Of a stretch of 64,000 bases of DNA, positions 8,913 through 18,489 are shown piece by piece. The notes under the pieces are model-generated. The model saw nothing but the letters and a program-made list of their open reading frames with translations, made no database searches and was not told the DNA's origin. Source of the stretch: Gemmobacter aquatilis. GTDB taxonomy: Bacteria > Pseudomonadota > Alphaproteobacteria > Rhodobacterales > Rhodobacteraceae. The DNA lies in assembly GCF_900110025.1 (NCBI RefSeq), contig NZ_FOCE01000009.1, forward strand, positions 62,001 to 126,000, in the 5' to 3' direction. The position numbers and the translations under genes are program-made. The stretch's first letter is position 1. Each line of letters starts with the position of its first letter.

Positions 8913-10259
8913 ATGTCCATCCCTCAATCCGGCGGCGGCCAAATCGAGCATTTCTCGCAATTGGCCGAGATGATGGAGCAGGGGTGCAAGCCCAAATCCG
9001 ATTGGCGCATCGGCACCGAGCACGAGAAGTTCGGCTTCCTTGAGGCTGATCACGCCCCGCTGCCCTATGACGGGCCGCGGTCGATCAAGGCCTTGCTGGA
9101 AGGTCTGCGCGACCGGTTCAACTGGCAGCCGGTGCTGGAACAGGGCCATATCATCGGTCTCAGCCGCGATGGCGCCAATATCTCGCTGGAGCCGGGCGGG
9201 CAGTTCGAACTGTCGGGCGCGCCGCTCGCCTCGGTGCATGACACCGCAGCCGAATTGCAGAACCATTTCGATGAAGTGCGCGCCGTGACCGAAGGTTGGG
9301 GCGTGGGCTTTCTGGGCATCGGGGCCGCGCCGGAATGGTCGCATGACACCATGCCGGTGATGCCGAAGGGCCGCTATCGGCTGATGACAGAATATATGGG
9401 GCGTGTGGGCACACATGGCACCCAGATGATGTATCGCACCTCGACCGTGCAGGTGAACCTCGACTACAGTTCCGAAGCCGACATGGTGCAGAAGCTGCGC
9501 GTCTCGCTGGCCTTGCAGCCGGTGGCGACGGCGCTGTTCGCCTCGTCGCCCTTCTTCGATGGCAAGCCGAACGGCCATCGCTCTTGGCGGTCGCGCATCT
9601 GGCGGGGGCTGGACGATTCGCGCACCGGCATGCTGCCCTTCGCCTTCGAACCCGGCATGGGCTTTCAGCGCTATGTCGATTGGGTGCTGGATGTGCCGAT
9701 GTATTTTGTCTACCGCGACGGGCAATATATCAACGCGCTGGGCCAATCCTTCCGCGATTTCCTGAAGGGCGAACTGCCCGCGCTGCCGGGTGAAAAGCCC
9801 ACCCTGTCCGATTGGGCCGACCATATGACCACCGTCTTCCCCGAGGCGCGGGTGAAGAAATACATCGAGATGCGCGGCGCCGACTGTGGCGATCAGGCGC
9901 ATATCGTGGCGCTGCCGGCCTTCTGGGTCGGGCTGATGTATGATCAGGCCGCGCTGGATGCCGCCTGGGATCTGGTCAAGGGCTTTGACACCGCCACGCG
10001 CGAAGAGTTGCGCGTCGCCGCTTCGGTCTCGGCCCTTGCCGGGCAGGCCGGGGGTGTGAAATTGCTGGATCTGGCGCGCGCGGCGGTGGGTCTGTCCCAC
10101 GCCGGGCTGGCCGCGCGGGGGCTTGGCGAGGAGCGGCTTCTGGCCCCGCTGAGGGCCAGCCTTGAGTCGGGTCAGGTGCAGGCGGATCGCCTGCTGGCGG
10201 CCTATCAGGGCGAATGGCAGGGCAGTCTGGCGCCGATCTACACCGCCGCGCGGCTGTAA
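8913..10259 (+). CDS. gshA: Glutamate-cysteine ligase (GCS2 family)
   Basis: Catalyses ATP-dependent joining of L-glutamate and L-cysteine, the first step of glutathione synthesis. The 448-residue product belongs to the plant/alphaproteobacterial GCS2 type. It shows WRIGTEHEKFGF near residue 30, SLEPGGQFELSGAP near 90, TEYMGRVGTHGTQMMYRTSTVQVNLDY near 160, and EMRGADCGDQAHIVALPAFWVGLMY near 320. The start follows GGAGCC upstream of ATG 8913. A weak hairpin at 10260-10276 may terminate it. Confidence 0.93.
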   Translation: MSIPQSGGGQIEHFSQLAEMMEQGCKPKSDWRIGTEHEKFGFLEADHAPLPYDGPRSIKALLEGLRDRFNWQPVLEQGHIIGLSRDGANISLEPGGQFELSGAPLASVHDTAAELQNHFDEVRAVTEGWGVGFLGIGAAPEWSHDTMPVMPKGRYRLMTEYMGRVGTHGTQMMYRTSTVQVNLDYSSEADMVQKLRVSLALQPVATALFASSPFFDGKPNGHRSWRSRIWRGLDDSRTGMLPFAFEPGMGFQRYVDWVLDVPMYFVYRDGQYINALGQSFRDFLKGELPALPGEKPTLSDWADHMTTVFPEARVKKYIEMRGADCGDQAHIVALPAFWVGLMYDQAALDAAWDLVKGFDTATREELRVAASVSALAGQAGGVKLLDLARAAVGLSHAGLAARGLGEERLLAPLRASLESGQVQADRLLAAYQGEWQGSLAPIYTAARL

Positions 10260-10366
10260 GCGGGCGAACAGCCCGCCGATCCTCAGCCAGATGCGCAGCA
10301 GCGCGCGAATCATCCCTGTCCCCCTGTCTGATCACTTCAGCATCGGGGGCAGGGGTTACGCTTGGG

Positions 10367-10975
10367 TTAATCCTTCTTGCCGATCTTCGGCTCGGTCCCG
10401 GCGCGCATCCGCTGGATATTCGCGGCATGGCGGTAATAGACCAGCAGGGTCAGGATCATGCCCAGAATCACCATCCGCCCTTGCCCCAGCCCCAGCATCC
10501 AGAACGTCGAAGACCCCGCCGCCGCCAGCGCCGCCAGCGACGAGATGCGGAAGATCAGCGCCATCACCAGCCAGGTGGCACAGCAGGCCAACCCCACCGG
10601 CCAGGCCAGCGCCAGCACCGTGCCAAGGAAGGTGGCGACCCCCTTGCCGCCCTTGAAGCCCAGAAACAGCGGGAACAGATGTCCCAGAAACGAGGCCAGC
10701 GCCGCCAGTTGCGCGGCATCCTCGCCCGCCATGGCCCGCGCGATCAGCACCGCCACACCGCCCTTGCCCGCATCCAGCAGCAGCGTGGCCAGCGCGGCGC
10801 CCTTGTTGCCGGTGCGCAGCACATTGGTGGCGCCGATATTGCCGGACCCGATCTTGCGCAGATCGCCCAGCCCCAGCGCCCGCGTGATCACCATGCCGAA
10901 CGGGATGGAGCCGAGCAGATAGGCCAGCAGCGCCACCAGCGCCAAGGTCGAAAAACCGCTGGTGAGTTCCGGCAT
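10367..10975 (-). CDS. plsY: Acyl-phosphate:glycerol-3-phosphate acyltransferase
   Basis: Inner-membrane enzyme that transfers the acyl group from acyl-phosphate to glycerol-3-phosphate, the first committed step of phospholipid synthesis. The 202-residue product has about five membrane segments and the three PlsY motifs GSIPFG, GSGNIGATNVLR and GFKGGKGVAT. The ATG at 10975 lies one base after the stop of the upstream dihydroorotase-like gene, so it is the last gene of the overlapping pyrB operon. Confidence 0.93.
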   Translation of the reverse strand: MPELTSGFSTLALVALLAYLLGSIPFGMVITRALGLGDLRKIGSGNIGATNVLRTGNKGAALATLLLDAGKGGVAVLIARAMAGEDAAQLAALASFLGHLFPLFLGFKGGKGVATFLGTVLALAWPVGLACCATWLVMALIFRISSLAALAAAGSSTFWMLGLGQGRMVILGMILTLLVYYRHAANIQRMRAGTEPKIGKKD

Positions 10976-10976
10976 C

Positions 10977-12251
10977 TTATTCTCCCGCTTCAAAAACGGG
11001 CGTGCCGCCCACATAGGTTGCCAGAACCTTACCCTCCATCCGCTGCCCGTCAAAGGGGGTGTTCTTCGACTTTGACCGCAGGCGGAACCGATCCAGCACG
11101 AAAGGCGCATCGGGGTCGAACAGCACCAGATCGGCGGGGGCGCCCAGGGCCAGCCGCCCCTGCGGCAGGCCCAGACGCCGCGCGGGGTTCAGGCTCATCG
11201 CGCGCCACAGTTGCGGCAGGCTCAGCGCCTCGGCATGATACAGGCGCATCGCGGCGGGCAGAAAGGTTTCCAGCGCCACGGCGCCCGAGGCGGCCTCTTC
11301 GAACGGCAGGCGCTTGCTTTCCTCGTCGGCGGGGGTGTGCATCGAACAGATCACGTCGATCACCCCCTCGGCCACGGCATCGACCATCGCCAGCCGGTCT
11401 TCCTCGGACCGCAGCGGCGGCGTCAGCTTGAAGAAGGTCCGGTAATCGCCCACGTCGATCTCGTTCAGCGTCAGGTGGTGGATCGAGATCCCGGCGGTCA
11501 CATCCAGCCGGTTCGCCTTGGCCCGCGCCAAGGCCGGCAGGGTGCGGGCCGAGGTCACCTGATCAGCGTGATAGGCCACCCCCGACAGCTCGACCAGCGC
11601 CATGTCGCGGTCAAACCCCATGCGCTCGGCGATGGGATGCACCCCCGGCAGCCCGCGCAGCGAGGCGAACTTGCCCGAGGTGACGGCGGCGCCTTTCGAC
11701 AGGCCGGGTTCCTGCGGATGGCCGATCACCAGCGCGCCAAGGCTGCGGGCATAGGTGAAAGCGCGCCCCAACGCCTTGGTATCGGTGGAAACCGCATCGG
11801 CATCGGTGAAGGCCACGGCGCCCGCATCCAGCAGAAAACCGATCTCGGTCATCTCGTGCCCCTGCCGCCCCTTGGTCAGCGCGGCCATGTGGCGGATGCG
11901 CACCGGGCTCGCCTCGGCGGCGCGGCGGGTGACGAATTCCAGCACCTCGGGCGTGTCGATGGCCGGGGTGGTGTCGGGGCGGGCGATGATCGTGGTCACC
12001 CCGCCTGCCGCCGCCGCCAGCCCGGCGGATTTGAAGCTTTCGCGGTGCCGCTCGCCCGGCTCGCCGATCTTCACGCCCAGATCGACGATCCCGGGTGCCA
12101 GACATTTGCCACCGCAATCGACGATCCGCGCCCCTGCGGGCGCCGCGCCGTCGCGGGCCGTAATCACGCCGCCCGAAACGGTCAGGCTGCCGATTTCGTC
12201 GGTGCCCGCTTCGGGGTCGATCAGGCGGGCATTGGTGAAATGGAGCGTCAT
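10977..12251 (-). CDS. pyrX: Dihydroorotase-like protein, probably non-catalytic (PyrX/PyrC-prime type)
   Basis: A 424-residue member of the class I dihydroorotase/amidohydrolase family. Active enzymes have a DxHxH metal-binding motif after the N-terminal beta domain. Here the equivalent segment reads APGIVDLGVKIGEPG, with Gly59 and Lys61 in place of both histidines. The late DHAPH-type motif is changed to SMHTPADEES. It therefore very probably lacks dihydroorotase activity. In several bacteria such a degenerate subunit assembles with aspartate carbamoyltransferase, and pyrB lies in the same operon here. The gene overlaps its upstream neighbour by ATGA. A true pyrC should exist elsewhere in the genome. 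Confidence 0.85.
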   Translation of the reverse strand: MTLHFTNARLIDPEAGTDEIGSLTVSGGVITARDGAAPAGARIVDCGGKCLAPGIVDLGVKIGEPGERHRESFKSAGLAAAAGGVTTIIARPDTTPAIDTPEVLEFVTRRAAEASPVRIRHMAALTKGRQGHEMTEIGFLLDAGAVAFTDADAVSTDTKALGRAFTYARSLGALVIGHPQEPGLSKGAAVTSGKFASLRGLPGVHPIAERMGFDRDMALVELSGVAYHADQVTSARTLPALARAKANRLDVTAGISIHHLTLNEIDVGDYRTFFKLTPPLRSEEDRLAMVDAVAEGVIDVICSMHTPADEESKRLPFEEAASGAVALETFLPAAMRLYHAEALSLPQLWRAMSLNPARRLGLPQGRLALGAPADLVLFDPDAPFVLDRFRLRSKSKNTPFDGQRMEGKVLATYVGGTPVFEAGE

Positions 12252-12748
12252 GCGGCACCTTTTTGAACATCGCGGGCGAGGGCAAGCACATGGCGCGCCT
12301 CGGCAATCCGCTCGAAGCGCAGGGTCTGCGACCGGGCGCCCTCGCGCCCGGCGAGGCCGGATTGGGTGAAACTCAGCGTCGCGGGGTCATGCCCCTCGAT
12401 GTCGATGATGGTAGCGGGCGAAAGCGTCAGCGCAGCCCCGCGCGCCGCGATCAGCGGCCAGCGCATTTCGGCCAGCGCGCGGCGGTCGGTCAGGGTATAG
12501 CGGGCGAACTTTGCCCGCAGCCGGGGCTGCCAGGCCCGCCAGACCGACAGCTTCAACCCCAGCCCCATGAACACGAACCCCGCCAGCCAGATCAGGCTGC
12601 CACTTTCGCGCGCCTTGTCCATCCAGACCATCGAGAAGGCGACGAACACCACCCCGAACAGCAGTTGCGACGGGCGCGAAACATCCAGCGGCGCGCGCGC
12701 TTCCGGGCGGCCTTGCCACAGGATCTTTTCGCCCGGCAGCAGGGTCAT
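12248..12748 (-). CDS. Small PH-like domain membrane protein
   Basis: A 166-residue protein starting [18 protein letters not shown], the usual opening of bacterial PH-domain membrane proteins. Two membrane segments follow (about residues 30-65, LLFGVVFVAFSMVW and LIWLAGFVFMGLGLKL). A domain with the typical RYTLTDRRALAEMRWP strand then leads to an Ile/Asp-rich end. It is embedded in the pyrB operon, overlapping both neighbours by four bases (ATGA at 12745-12748 and 12248-12251). Its upstream neighbour has the same architecture, suggesting a duplicated or heteromeric pair. Function unknown. Confidence 0.82.
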   Translation of the reverse strand: MTLLPGEKILWQGRPEARAPLDVSRPSQLLFGVVFVAFSMVWMDKARESGSLIWLAGFVFMGLGLKLSVWRAWQPRLRAKFARYTLTDRRALAEMRWPLIAARGAALTLSPATIIDIEGHDPATLSFTQSGLAGREGARSQTLRFERIAEARHVLALARDVQKGAA

Positions 12749-13200
12749 CGTGCGGTCCTGCCTGCCGCGGTTTCGATCGCGGCGATCACCCCAGGCGCAT
12801 CGGCCAGATATTTCAGCAGATGCTTGTCGCCACTGCGGCTGACCACCTGCACATCGCCGAAAAACGGCCGGGCCGTGGCAATATCCGCCAGCGCGACGGC
12901 CCGCCCGGCGGGGCCAAGCAGGCGCCGGTCGGTCAGCCGCCACTCCGCCGCCAGCGCGTCCGAGGCGACATAGGCCGCGCGGATGCCGATGGCCAGAACG
13001 GCGGCAACCGGGCCGACCCAGGGCGAAGGATTGCCGCCAATCAGCAGGGCGGCCCCCGCGACAAAGCCCAGCAGAACCGCCATGATCAGATTGTTGCGGA
13101 CATAGAGCCGCCGGTCCGGCACAAAACTGGCGCGCAACTGTTCACCCTCTGCCAAGGGCAGGGGGCCGGTGAACAGGCTGTCGCGCGCCGGGCCGGTCAC
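12745..13200 (-). CDS. Small PH-like domain membrane protein, second of a pair
   Basis: A 151-residue product with an N-terminal [22 protein letters not shown] segment, two membrane helices (about residues 37-80, [19 protein letters not shown] and [17 protein letters not shown]) and a PH-like C-terminal half ([22 protein letters not shown]). It begins with GTG overlapping the pyrB stop (GTGA) and ends overlapping the next start (ATGA), so translation of the whole operon is coupled. Its LTDRR motif matches that of the following gene. Function unknown; presence between pyrB and the PyrC homologue is the main clue. Confidence 0.82.
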   Translation of the reverse strand: MTGPARDSLFTGPLPLAEGEQLRASFVPDRRLYVRNNLIMAVLLGFVAGAALLIGGNPSPWVGPVAAVLAIGIRAAYVASDALAAEWRLTDRRLLGPAGRAVALADIATARPFFGDVQVVSRSGDKHLLKYLADAPGVIAAIETAAGRTAR

Positions 13201-14159
13201 ACCATCACCCCGGTGGCCTTGGCGCCGCGTTCGGACCGCAGGTTGCGCGCCAGCAGATCCATGCAGGCCATGCGCACCGCCACGCCCATTTCGACCTGAT
13301 CCTGAATGACGGACCGGTTGATGTCGTCGGCAATCTCTCCGTCGATCTCCACCCCGCGGTTCATCGGGCCGGGGTGCATCACGATCGCCTCGGGGCTGGC
13401 GAAGGCCAGCTTGTCGGCATCCAGCCCGTAGCGGTGGTAATATTCGCGTTCCGACGGGATGAACCCGCCGTCCATCCGCTCTTTCTGCAGCCGCAGCATC
13501 ATCACCACATCGGCGCCGCGCAGCCCTTCGCGCATGTCGTCAAACACCTCGCAGCCGAATTCAGCCACGCCCGACGGCATCAGCGTCGGCGGCCCGATCA
13601 GGCGGATGCGGTTTTCCATCTTGCCCAGCAGGATCAGGTTGCTGCGCGCGACCCGGCTATGGGCGATGTCACCGCAGATCGCCACGGTCAGCCGCTGAAT
13701 CCGGCCCTTGGCGCGGCGGATGGTCAGCGCGTCCAGCAGCGCCTGCGTCGGATGTTCGTGCTTGCCGTCGCCCGCATTCAGCACCGCGCAATTCACCTTG
13801 CTGGCCAGCAGGTTGACCGCGCCGGAACTGGGATGGCGCACCACCAGCAGATCGGGGTGCATGGCGTTCAGCGTCAGCGCCGTGTCGATCAGCGTCTCGC
13901 CCTTCTTCACGCTCGATTGCGCCACGCTCATGTTCATCACATCGGCACCCAGCCGCTTGCCGGCGAGTTCGAAACTCGCCTGCGTGCGGGTGGAGTTTTC
14001 GAAGAACATGTTGATCTGCGTCATGCCCGCCAAAGCATCAGAGCTTTTTATCGTGCGGCGGTTCAGATCGACATAGCGATCCGCCAGATCCAGCACGGCG
14101 CGGATTTCATCGGGCGCCAGATGTTCGATCCCGAGAAGGTGACGGGCACGGAAACTCAT
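13197..14159 (-). CDS. pyrB: Aspartate carbamoyltransferase catalytic subunit
   Basis: Condenses carbamoyl phosphate and aspartate to N-carbamoylaspartate in pyrimidine synthesis. The 320-residue product shows the carbamoyl-phosphate site [21 protein letters not shown], the [11 protein letters not shown] segment, the aspartate-loop region [12 protein letters not shown] and [13 protein letters not shown]. The frame is open upstream, but [14 protein letters not shown] at 14159 is the natural start. It is the first gene of a five-gene overlapping operon ending with plsY. No pyrI regulatory subunit is present; the dihydroorotase-like gene may serve as structural partner. Confidence 0.95.
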   Translation of the reverse strand: MSFRARHLLGIEHLAPDEIRAVLDLADRYVDLNRRTIKSSDALAGMTQINMFFENSTRTQASFELAGKRLGADVMNMSVAQSSVKKGETLIDTALTLNAMHPDLLVVRHPSSGAVNLLASKVNCAVLNAGDGKHEHPTQALLDALTIRRAKGRIQRLTVAICGDIAHSRVARSNLILLGKMENRIRLIGPPTLMPSGVAEFGCEVFDDMREGLRGADVVMMLRLQKERMDGGFIPSEREYYHRYGLDADKLAFASPEAIVMHPGPMNRGVEIDGEIADDINRSVIQDQVEMGVAVRMACMDLLARNLRSERGAKATGVMV

Positions 14160-14282
14160 GGGGCTCTCCCTCGGCGGCGGGTTTGGGGCCTTATAGGCAG
14201 CGGGGGGCGGCGCGGCAAGGGAGGGTGGAAATATCTGGGCGCCCCGGTTGCCGCTGCGGCGCTGCGGGCCTACCCTCGCGCG

Positions 14283-15098
14283 ATGGGAATCGAAACCGAC
14301 ATTCTGGCCGATTGGGACGCCGCCTATGCCGCGCTGCAGTGGCAGCAGGAACTTGGCGCGCTGGATCCGGTGGGCGAGACGCCGCTGAACCGCTATGATC
14401 TGGCCGAGCCGGTGCGGGCTGCGCCCGCACCCGCAGCACAGGCGCAGGCCCCGCGCAAACCCGCCGCGCCAACCGCGCCGGTGGTTGCGGCGCAGGTCGA
14501 TCCCGTCGCCATCGCCGCCCAGGCCGCCGCACAGTCGCCCACGCTGGACGCATTGCGCGCGGCGCTGGCGGGCTATGAGCTGTGCGAGCTGAAGAAAGGC
14601 GCGCGCAGCACGGTGTTTGCCGACGGCAATCCGGCGGCGCGGGTCATGCTGATCGGCGAGGCGCCGGGGCGGGACGAGGATCAGGAGGGGCGCCCCTTTG
14701 TTGGTCGCGCGGGCCAGTTGCTGGACCGCATGTTCGCCGCCATCGGCCTGCACCGCGACACCCCGGATGCCGAGCACGCGCTGTATATCACCAATGTCAT
14801 GCCGTGGCGCCCGCCGTCGAACCGCGACCCCACGCCCGAGGAAATGGCGATGATGATCCCGTTCCTGCAGCGCCATGTCGACCTGGCTGACCCCGAGGTG
14901 ATCGTGGTGATGGGCAATACCCCCGCGCAGGCGGTGCTGGGCAGCCGTGGCATCACCAAGCTGCGCGGCACATGGGCACAGGCCTGGGGCAAGCCGGTGC
15001 TGCCGATGCTGCACCCCGCCTATCTGCTGCGCCAGCCGCATCAGAAGCGCGAGGCCTGGGCGGATTTGCTGAGCCTTCAGGCAAGGTTGCGTGGGTGA
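14283..15098 (+). CDS. Family 4-like uracil-DNA glycosylase without the usual Fe-S cysteines
   Basis: Removes uracil from DNA. Residues about 110-271 form the glycosylase domain with motif [26 protein letters not shown] and the second active-site motif HPAYLLRQP. Family 4 enzymes normally carry four cysteines binding a 4Fe-4S cluster. Here the whole 271-residue protein contains one cysteine ([11 protein letters not shown]), so the cluster cannot form in the standard way. Residues 45-85 form a long Ala/Pro-rich linker. ATG 14283 is the first start giving a plausible N-terminus. The gene is divergent from pyrB, with 123 bases between. Confidence 0.88.
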   Translation: MGIETDILADWDAAYAALQWQQELGALDPVGETPLNRYDLAEPVRAAPAPAAQAQAPRKPAAPTAPVVAAQVDPVAIAAQAAAQSPTLDALRAALAGYELCELKKGARSTVFADGNPAARVMLIGEAPGRDEDQEGRPFVGRAGQLLDRMFAAIGLHRDTPDAEHALYITNVMPWRPPSNRDPTPEEMAMMIPFLQRHVDLADPEVIVVMGNTPAQAVLGSRGITKLRGTWAQAWGKPVLPMLHPAYLLRQPHQKREAWADLLSLQARLRG

Positions 15099-15110
15099 CG
15101 GCAGCAAGCA

Positions 15111-15174
15111 GGGGCTTTGCCCCTCTTGGCCTGCGGCCAATTCACCCCAGGATATTTTCAGACAGAAAATGAAA
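15111..15174 (+). repeat. Dispersed intergenic repeat, family A (copy 2)
   Basis: Hairpin GGGGCTTTGCCCC, then TTGGCCTGCGGCCAA, then TTCACCCCAGGATATTTTC and tail CAGAAAATGAA. Same order of elements as the other family A copies. It lies between convergent genes. Confidence 0.65.
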
Positions 15175-15184
15175 CAGGGCGGGG

Positions 15185-16126
15185 TCAGCCCCCCGGCGAC
15201 ATCGCCTTGCGCTGGCGGGCGCGTTCCAGCCCCAGTTTGCGTTCGCGCCAGATGATCAGGATGCCGGCGGCGATGATCAGCGCGGCCCCCGCCAGCATGG
15301 TCAGGGTGGGCGCCTCGTCGAACACCGCATAGCCGATCGCCAGCGAGAACAGCATCGAGGCATAGTCGAACGGTGCGATCAGCGAGGCATCGGCCTCGCG
15401 GTAGCTGGAGGTCAGCAGGATCTGGCCGACACCGCCCAGCAGGCCCGCCAGCACCAGAATGGCCGCTTCGCGCGCCGTGGGGATCACCCAGCCATAGGGC
15501 AGGGTGGCCAGCGACAGCACGGTCGCGGTGGTCGAAAACCAGAAGACAATCGCGGCGGTCTTTTCGCCATCCACCAGCTTGCGCACGAAAACCTGCGCCA
15601 GCGCCGCGAAAACCGCAGCGCCCAGCACCAGCATCGCCCCCAGCGCCTCGGTATGGCTGGCGGTGCCATCGGTCAGCGACAGGCGCGGCCAGAGCACGAT
15701 CATCACCCCCGCGATGCCCAAGGCTACGGCCGAGATGCGGAAGGCGCGCACCTCCTCGCCCAGAAACATTGCGGCGAAGATCACGGTCAGCAATGGGCCG
15801 GCATAACTGATTGCCGTCACCTCGGGCAGCGGCAGGAAGGCCAGCCCGGCAAAGCCCAGCCCCATCGCCAGCGTGCCCATCACCCCGCGCCACACATGGC
15901 CCAGCGGGTTCGAGGTGCCCAAGCCGCCGCGCAATTCGCGCCGTAGTGCCAGCCAGACCACGATCACCGGAATGGCGAACAGCGAGCGAAAGAACACTGT
16001 CTGACCGGGGGGCACATGCTGAGCCACCGATTTGATCAGCGCCGACATGACGATGAATACGATCACCGACAGGATCTTTAGTGTAATGCCCCGCAGCGGG
16101 CGTTGCGGGGGGCGGGTCGGCTGCAT
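15185..16126 (-). CDS. EamA/DMT-superfamily transporter
   Basis: A 313-residue protein with ten predicted membrane helices in two EamA repeats (about residues 15-145 and 160-295), the architecture of drug/metabolite exporters such as RhaT/YdcZ relatives. The N-terminus [19 protein letters not shown] precedes the first helix, and the C-terminus is basic ([14 protein letters not shown]), consistent with a cytoplasmic tail. The start at 16126 is the first ATG fitting the family. The substrate cannot be predicted. It is divergent from the adenine deaminase gene, with 117 bases between. Confidence 0.85.
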   Translation of the reverse strand: MQPTRPPQRPLRGITLKILSVIVFIVMSALIKSVAQHVPPGQTVFFRSLFAIPVIVVWLALRRELRGGLGTSNPLGHVWRGVMGTLAMGLGFAGLAFLPLPEVTAISYAGPLLTVIFAAMFLGEEVRAFRISAVALGIAGVMIVLWPRLSLTDGTASHTEALGAMLVLGAAVFAALAQVFVRKLVDGEKTAAIVFWFSTTATVLSLATLPYGWVIPTAREAAILVLAGLLGGVGQILLTSSYREADASLIAPFDYASMLFSLAIGYAVFDEAPTLTMLAGAALIIAAGILIIWRERKLGLERARQRKAMSPGG

Positions 16127-16243
16127 GGCAGGCTCCGTTGTCTGCGCCAATGCGTCGCACTCTGCGCCGCCGGGGGCAAGGGCGAAACGCCGCTTGCCGC
16201 GCCTGCGCACATGGGTTTGACTGGCGCAAAAAGGAGTGCCGCC

Positions 16244-17944
16244 ATGACCCGACCGCCGCTTGCCGATCTGATTGACCAAGGGCGCGGGCTGGCGCCCGCC
16301 GATCTGGTGCTGCGTGGCGGACAGGTGTTCGACCTGATCTCGGGCGAGTTGCGCGCGGGCGATGTGGCGATCTGTGGCGGCGTGATCGTGGGGGTGTTCG
16401 ACAGCTACGAGGGGCGTGAGGTCGTCGATGTCACCGGCAAGATCCTCGTCCCCGGCTTCATCGACACGCATCTGCATATCGAATCGAGCCTGGTGACCCC
16501 CTATGAGTTCGACCGCTGCGTCACCCCGCATGGCGTGACGACCGCCATTTGTGATCCGCACGAGATTGCCAATGTCGCTGGCCTGACCGGCATCGGCTAT
16601 TTTCTGGAAGCCAGCGCCCATACGGTGATGGACATTCGGGTGCAACTGTCCTCCTGCGTGCCCTCCACCCATATGGAAACCACCGGCGCGGTGTTGGAGG
16701 CGGCGGATATCGCGCCGCTGATGGATCATCCGCGCGTCATCGGGCTTGCGGAATTCATGAACTATCCCGGCGTGTTGATGAAAGACCCCGGCTGTCTGGC
16801 CAAGCTGGAGGCGTTTCGCGGTCGCCATATCGACGGCCATGCGCCGCTGCTGTCGGGGCGCGATCTGAATGGCTATATCGCCGCTGGCATCCGCACCGAA
16901 CACGAGGCGACCAGTGCCCCCGAGGCGCTGGAGAAGCTGCGCAAGGGGATGCGGGTGCTGATCCGCGAAGGCTCGGTGTCGAAAGACCTGCACGCGCTGG
17001 CGCCGATTCTGACCGAACGCCACGCGCCTTACCTGTGCCTGTGCACCGATGACCGCAACCCGCTCGACATCGCCGAACACGGCCATCTGGATTACATGAT
17101 CCGCACCGCGATTGCGCTGGGCTGCCCGCCACTGGCGGTCTACCGCGCCGCCTCGCTGTCGGCGGCCGAGGCGTTCGGGCTGAAGGATCGCGGCCTGATC
17201 GCGCCGGGCAAGCGGGCGGATATCGTCGTGCTGGGGGATCTGGCCGCGTGTCGCCCCGAGATGGTGTTCACCGGCGGGGTGCGCGCCAGTGATGCCGCCT
17301 TTGCCGCGCGCAAGATCATCCCCCCGGTGGCCCGCCATTCGGTGAAGGCCCCACCGATTGCCGCCAGTGATTTCCGCACCGGCGGCAACCGCATCGACAC
17401 GCCGGTGATCGGCATCCTGCCCGGCAAGATCATCACCGAACATCTGACCTATGACATTGCGCCGCAAGACGGCGACAAACGCCCCGACATCGCCCGCGAT
17501 CTGGTGAAGATCGCGGTGATCGAACGCCACGGCAAGAACGGCAACCGCGCCACCGGCTTCGTCAAGGGCTTTGGCTTGCAGCGCGGCGCCATCGCCTCCA
17601 CCGTCTGCCACGATCATCACAACATCGCGGTGGTCGGCGCCGATTACGCCGACATGGCGCTGGCCGCCAACCGCCTGTCGGAAATCGAGGGCGGATTCGT
17701 TGTGGTGGAAGGCGGCAAGGTTCTGGCCGAACTGGCGCTGCCGGTGGCCGGGCTGATGAGCCTTGAGCCGTTCGAGGTGGTCCGCGACCACCTGATCGCC
17801 CTGCGCGCCGCCGCGAAATCGCTGGGCGTGGTGCTGGAAGAACCCTTCCTGCAACTGGCCTTCCTCGCCTTGCCGGTGATCCCGCATCTGAAGATCACCG
17901 ATCACGGCATGGTCGATGTGGACCGGTTCGAGGTGATGCCCTAA
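16244..17944 (+). CDS. ade: Adenine deaminase
   Basis: Converts adenine to hypoxanthine and ammonia in purine salvage. The 566-residue amidohydrolase carries the metal-binding motif [11 protein letters not shown] near residue 75 and the following segments [24 protein letters not shown] and [12 protein letters not shown]. The C-terminal adenine-deaminase domain includes [12 protein letters not shown]. Its length is normal for the Ade family. AAGGAG at 16231 lies 8 bases before ATG 16244. It ends with a 4-base convergent overlap with the next gene. Confidence 0.93.
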   Translation: MTRPPLADLIDQGRGLAPADLVLRGGQVFDLISGELRAGDVAICGGVIVGVFDSYEGREVVDVTGKILVPGFIDTHLHIESSLVTPYEFDRCVTPHGVTTAICDPHEIANVAGLTGIGYFLEASAHTVMDIRVQLSSCVPSTHMETTGAVLEAADIAPLMDHPRVIGLAEFMNYPGVLMKDPGCLAKLEAFRGRHIDGHAPLLSGRDLNGYIAAGIRTEHEATSAPEALEKLRKGMRVLIREGSVSKDLHALAPILTERHAPYLCLCTDDRNPLDIAEHGHLDYMIRTAIALGCPPLAVYRAASLSAAEAFGLKDRGLIAPGKRADIVVLGDLAACRPEMVFTGGVRASDAAFAARKIIPPVARHSVKAPPIAASDFRTGGNRIDTPVIGILPGKIITEHLTYDIAPQDGDKRPDIARDLVKIAVIERHGKNGNRATGFVKGFGLQRGAIASTVCHDHHNIAVVGADYADMALAANRLSEIEGGFVVVEGGKVLAELALPVAGLMSLEPFEVVRDHLIALRAAAKSLGVVLEEPFLQLAFLALPVIPHLKITDHGMVDVDRFEVMP

Positions 17945-18429
17945 CGGCGCAGGCAGGCGCTGCCATCGGTCTGCACCGCACCCGTGGGCCGGTAATGGGC
18001 CAGCGCGGTGCGGGCAGCCAGCTTGACGAGGCAGGCCAACTCGTCCTCGCGGTCGGAATTGGGGGTCATCAGGCGGGCGGTCACACCAAAGGCAGGCGTG
18101 CCCTCATAGGGAATCACATAGCTTTCGGGCGAAATCCCCACGGTGATCTTCACCGTATACAGCCATTGCCGGGCATCCCCCGTGCCAACCCATTGGCCCA
18201 CATCCGATTCGGGCACGATGTTCACCACCACATCCGCCCCCGGCCCGTTCTTTGCCCGCATCCCCGATTTCGCCAGCACACTGGCCAGCGGCGGCACGAG
18301 GTATTCTCCGTAACCGCTGGTATACTGGCTCGACGACAGCTCGATGATATAGCTCTTGCCGTCCAGCGGCTCGGCAAGGGCGGCAGCCGGGCAGGCCAGC
18401 AGGGCAAACAGGGCAAAGGGCAGGCGCAT
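17941..18429 (-). CDS. Secreted/periplasmic hypothetical protein
   Basis: A 162-residue protein with a cleavable signal peptide ([21 protein letters not shown], cut about after residue 19). The mature part [51 protein letters not shown] has alternating hydrophobic strands and two cysteines near the C-terminus that could pair. I do not recognise a named family. It overlaps the end of ade by four bases on the opposite strand. Confidence 0.75.
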   Translation of the reverse strand: MRLPFALFALLACPAAALAEPLDGKSYIIELSSSQYTSGYGEYLVPPLASVLAKSGMRAKNGPGADVVVNIVPESDVGQWVGTGDARQWLYTVKITVGISPESYVIPYEGTPAFGVTARLMTPNSDREDELACLVKLAARTALAHYRPTGAVQTDGSACLRR

Positions 18430-18489
18430 GGCGGTCCTCCGTGGCGGCCCCCCATTGGTGCGCCTGCCCGCCCGCGCGTCAAGAGCCTG

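Noticed and set aside
7665-10313. An 882-codon minus-strand frame opposite rsmE and gshA
   Set aside because: Same reason: recognised RsmE and GshA lie on the plus strand, and the minus frame has no family resemblance.
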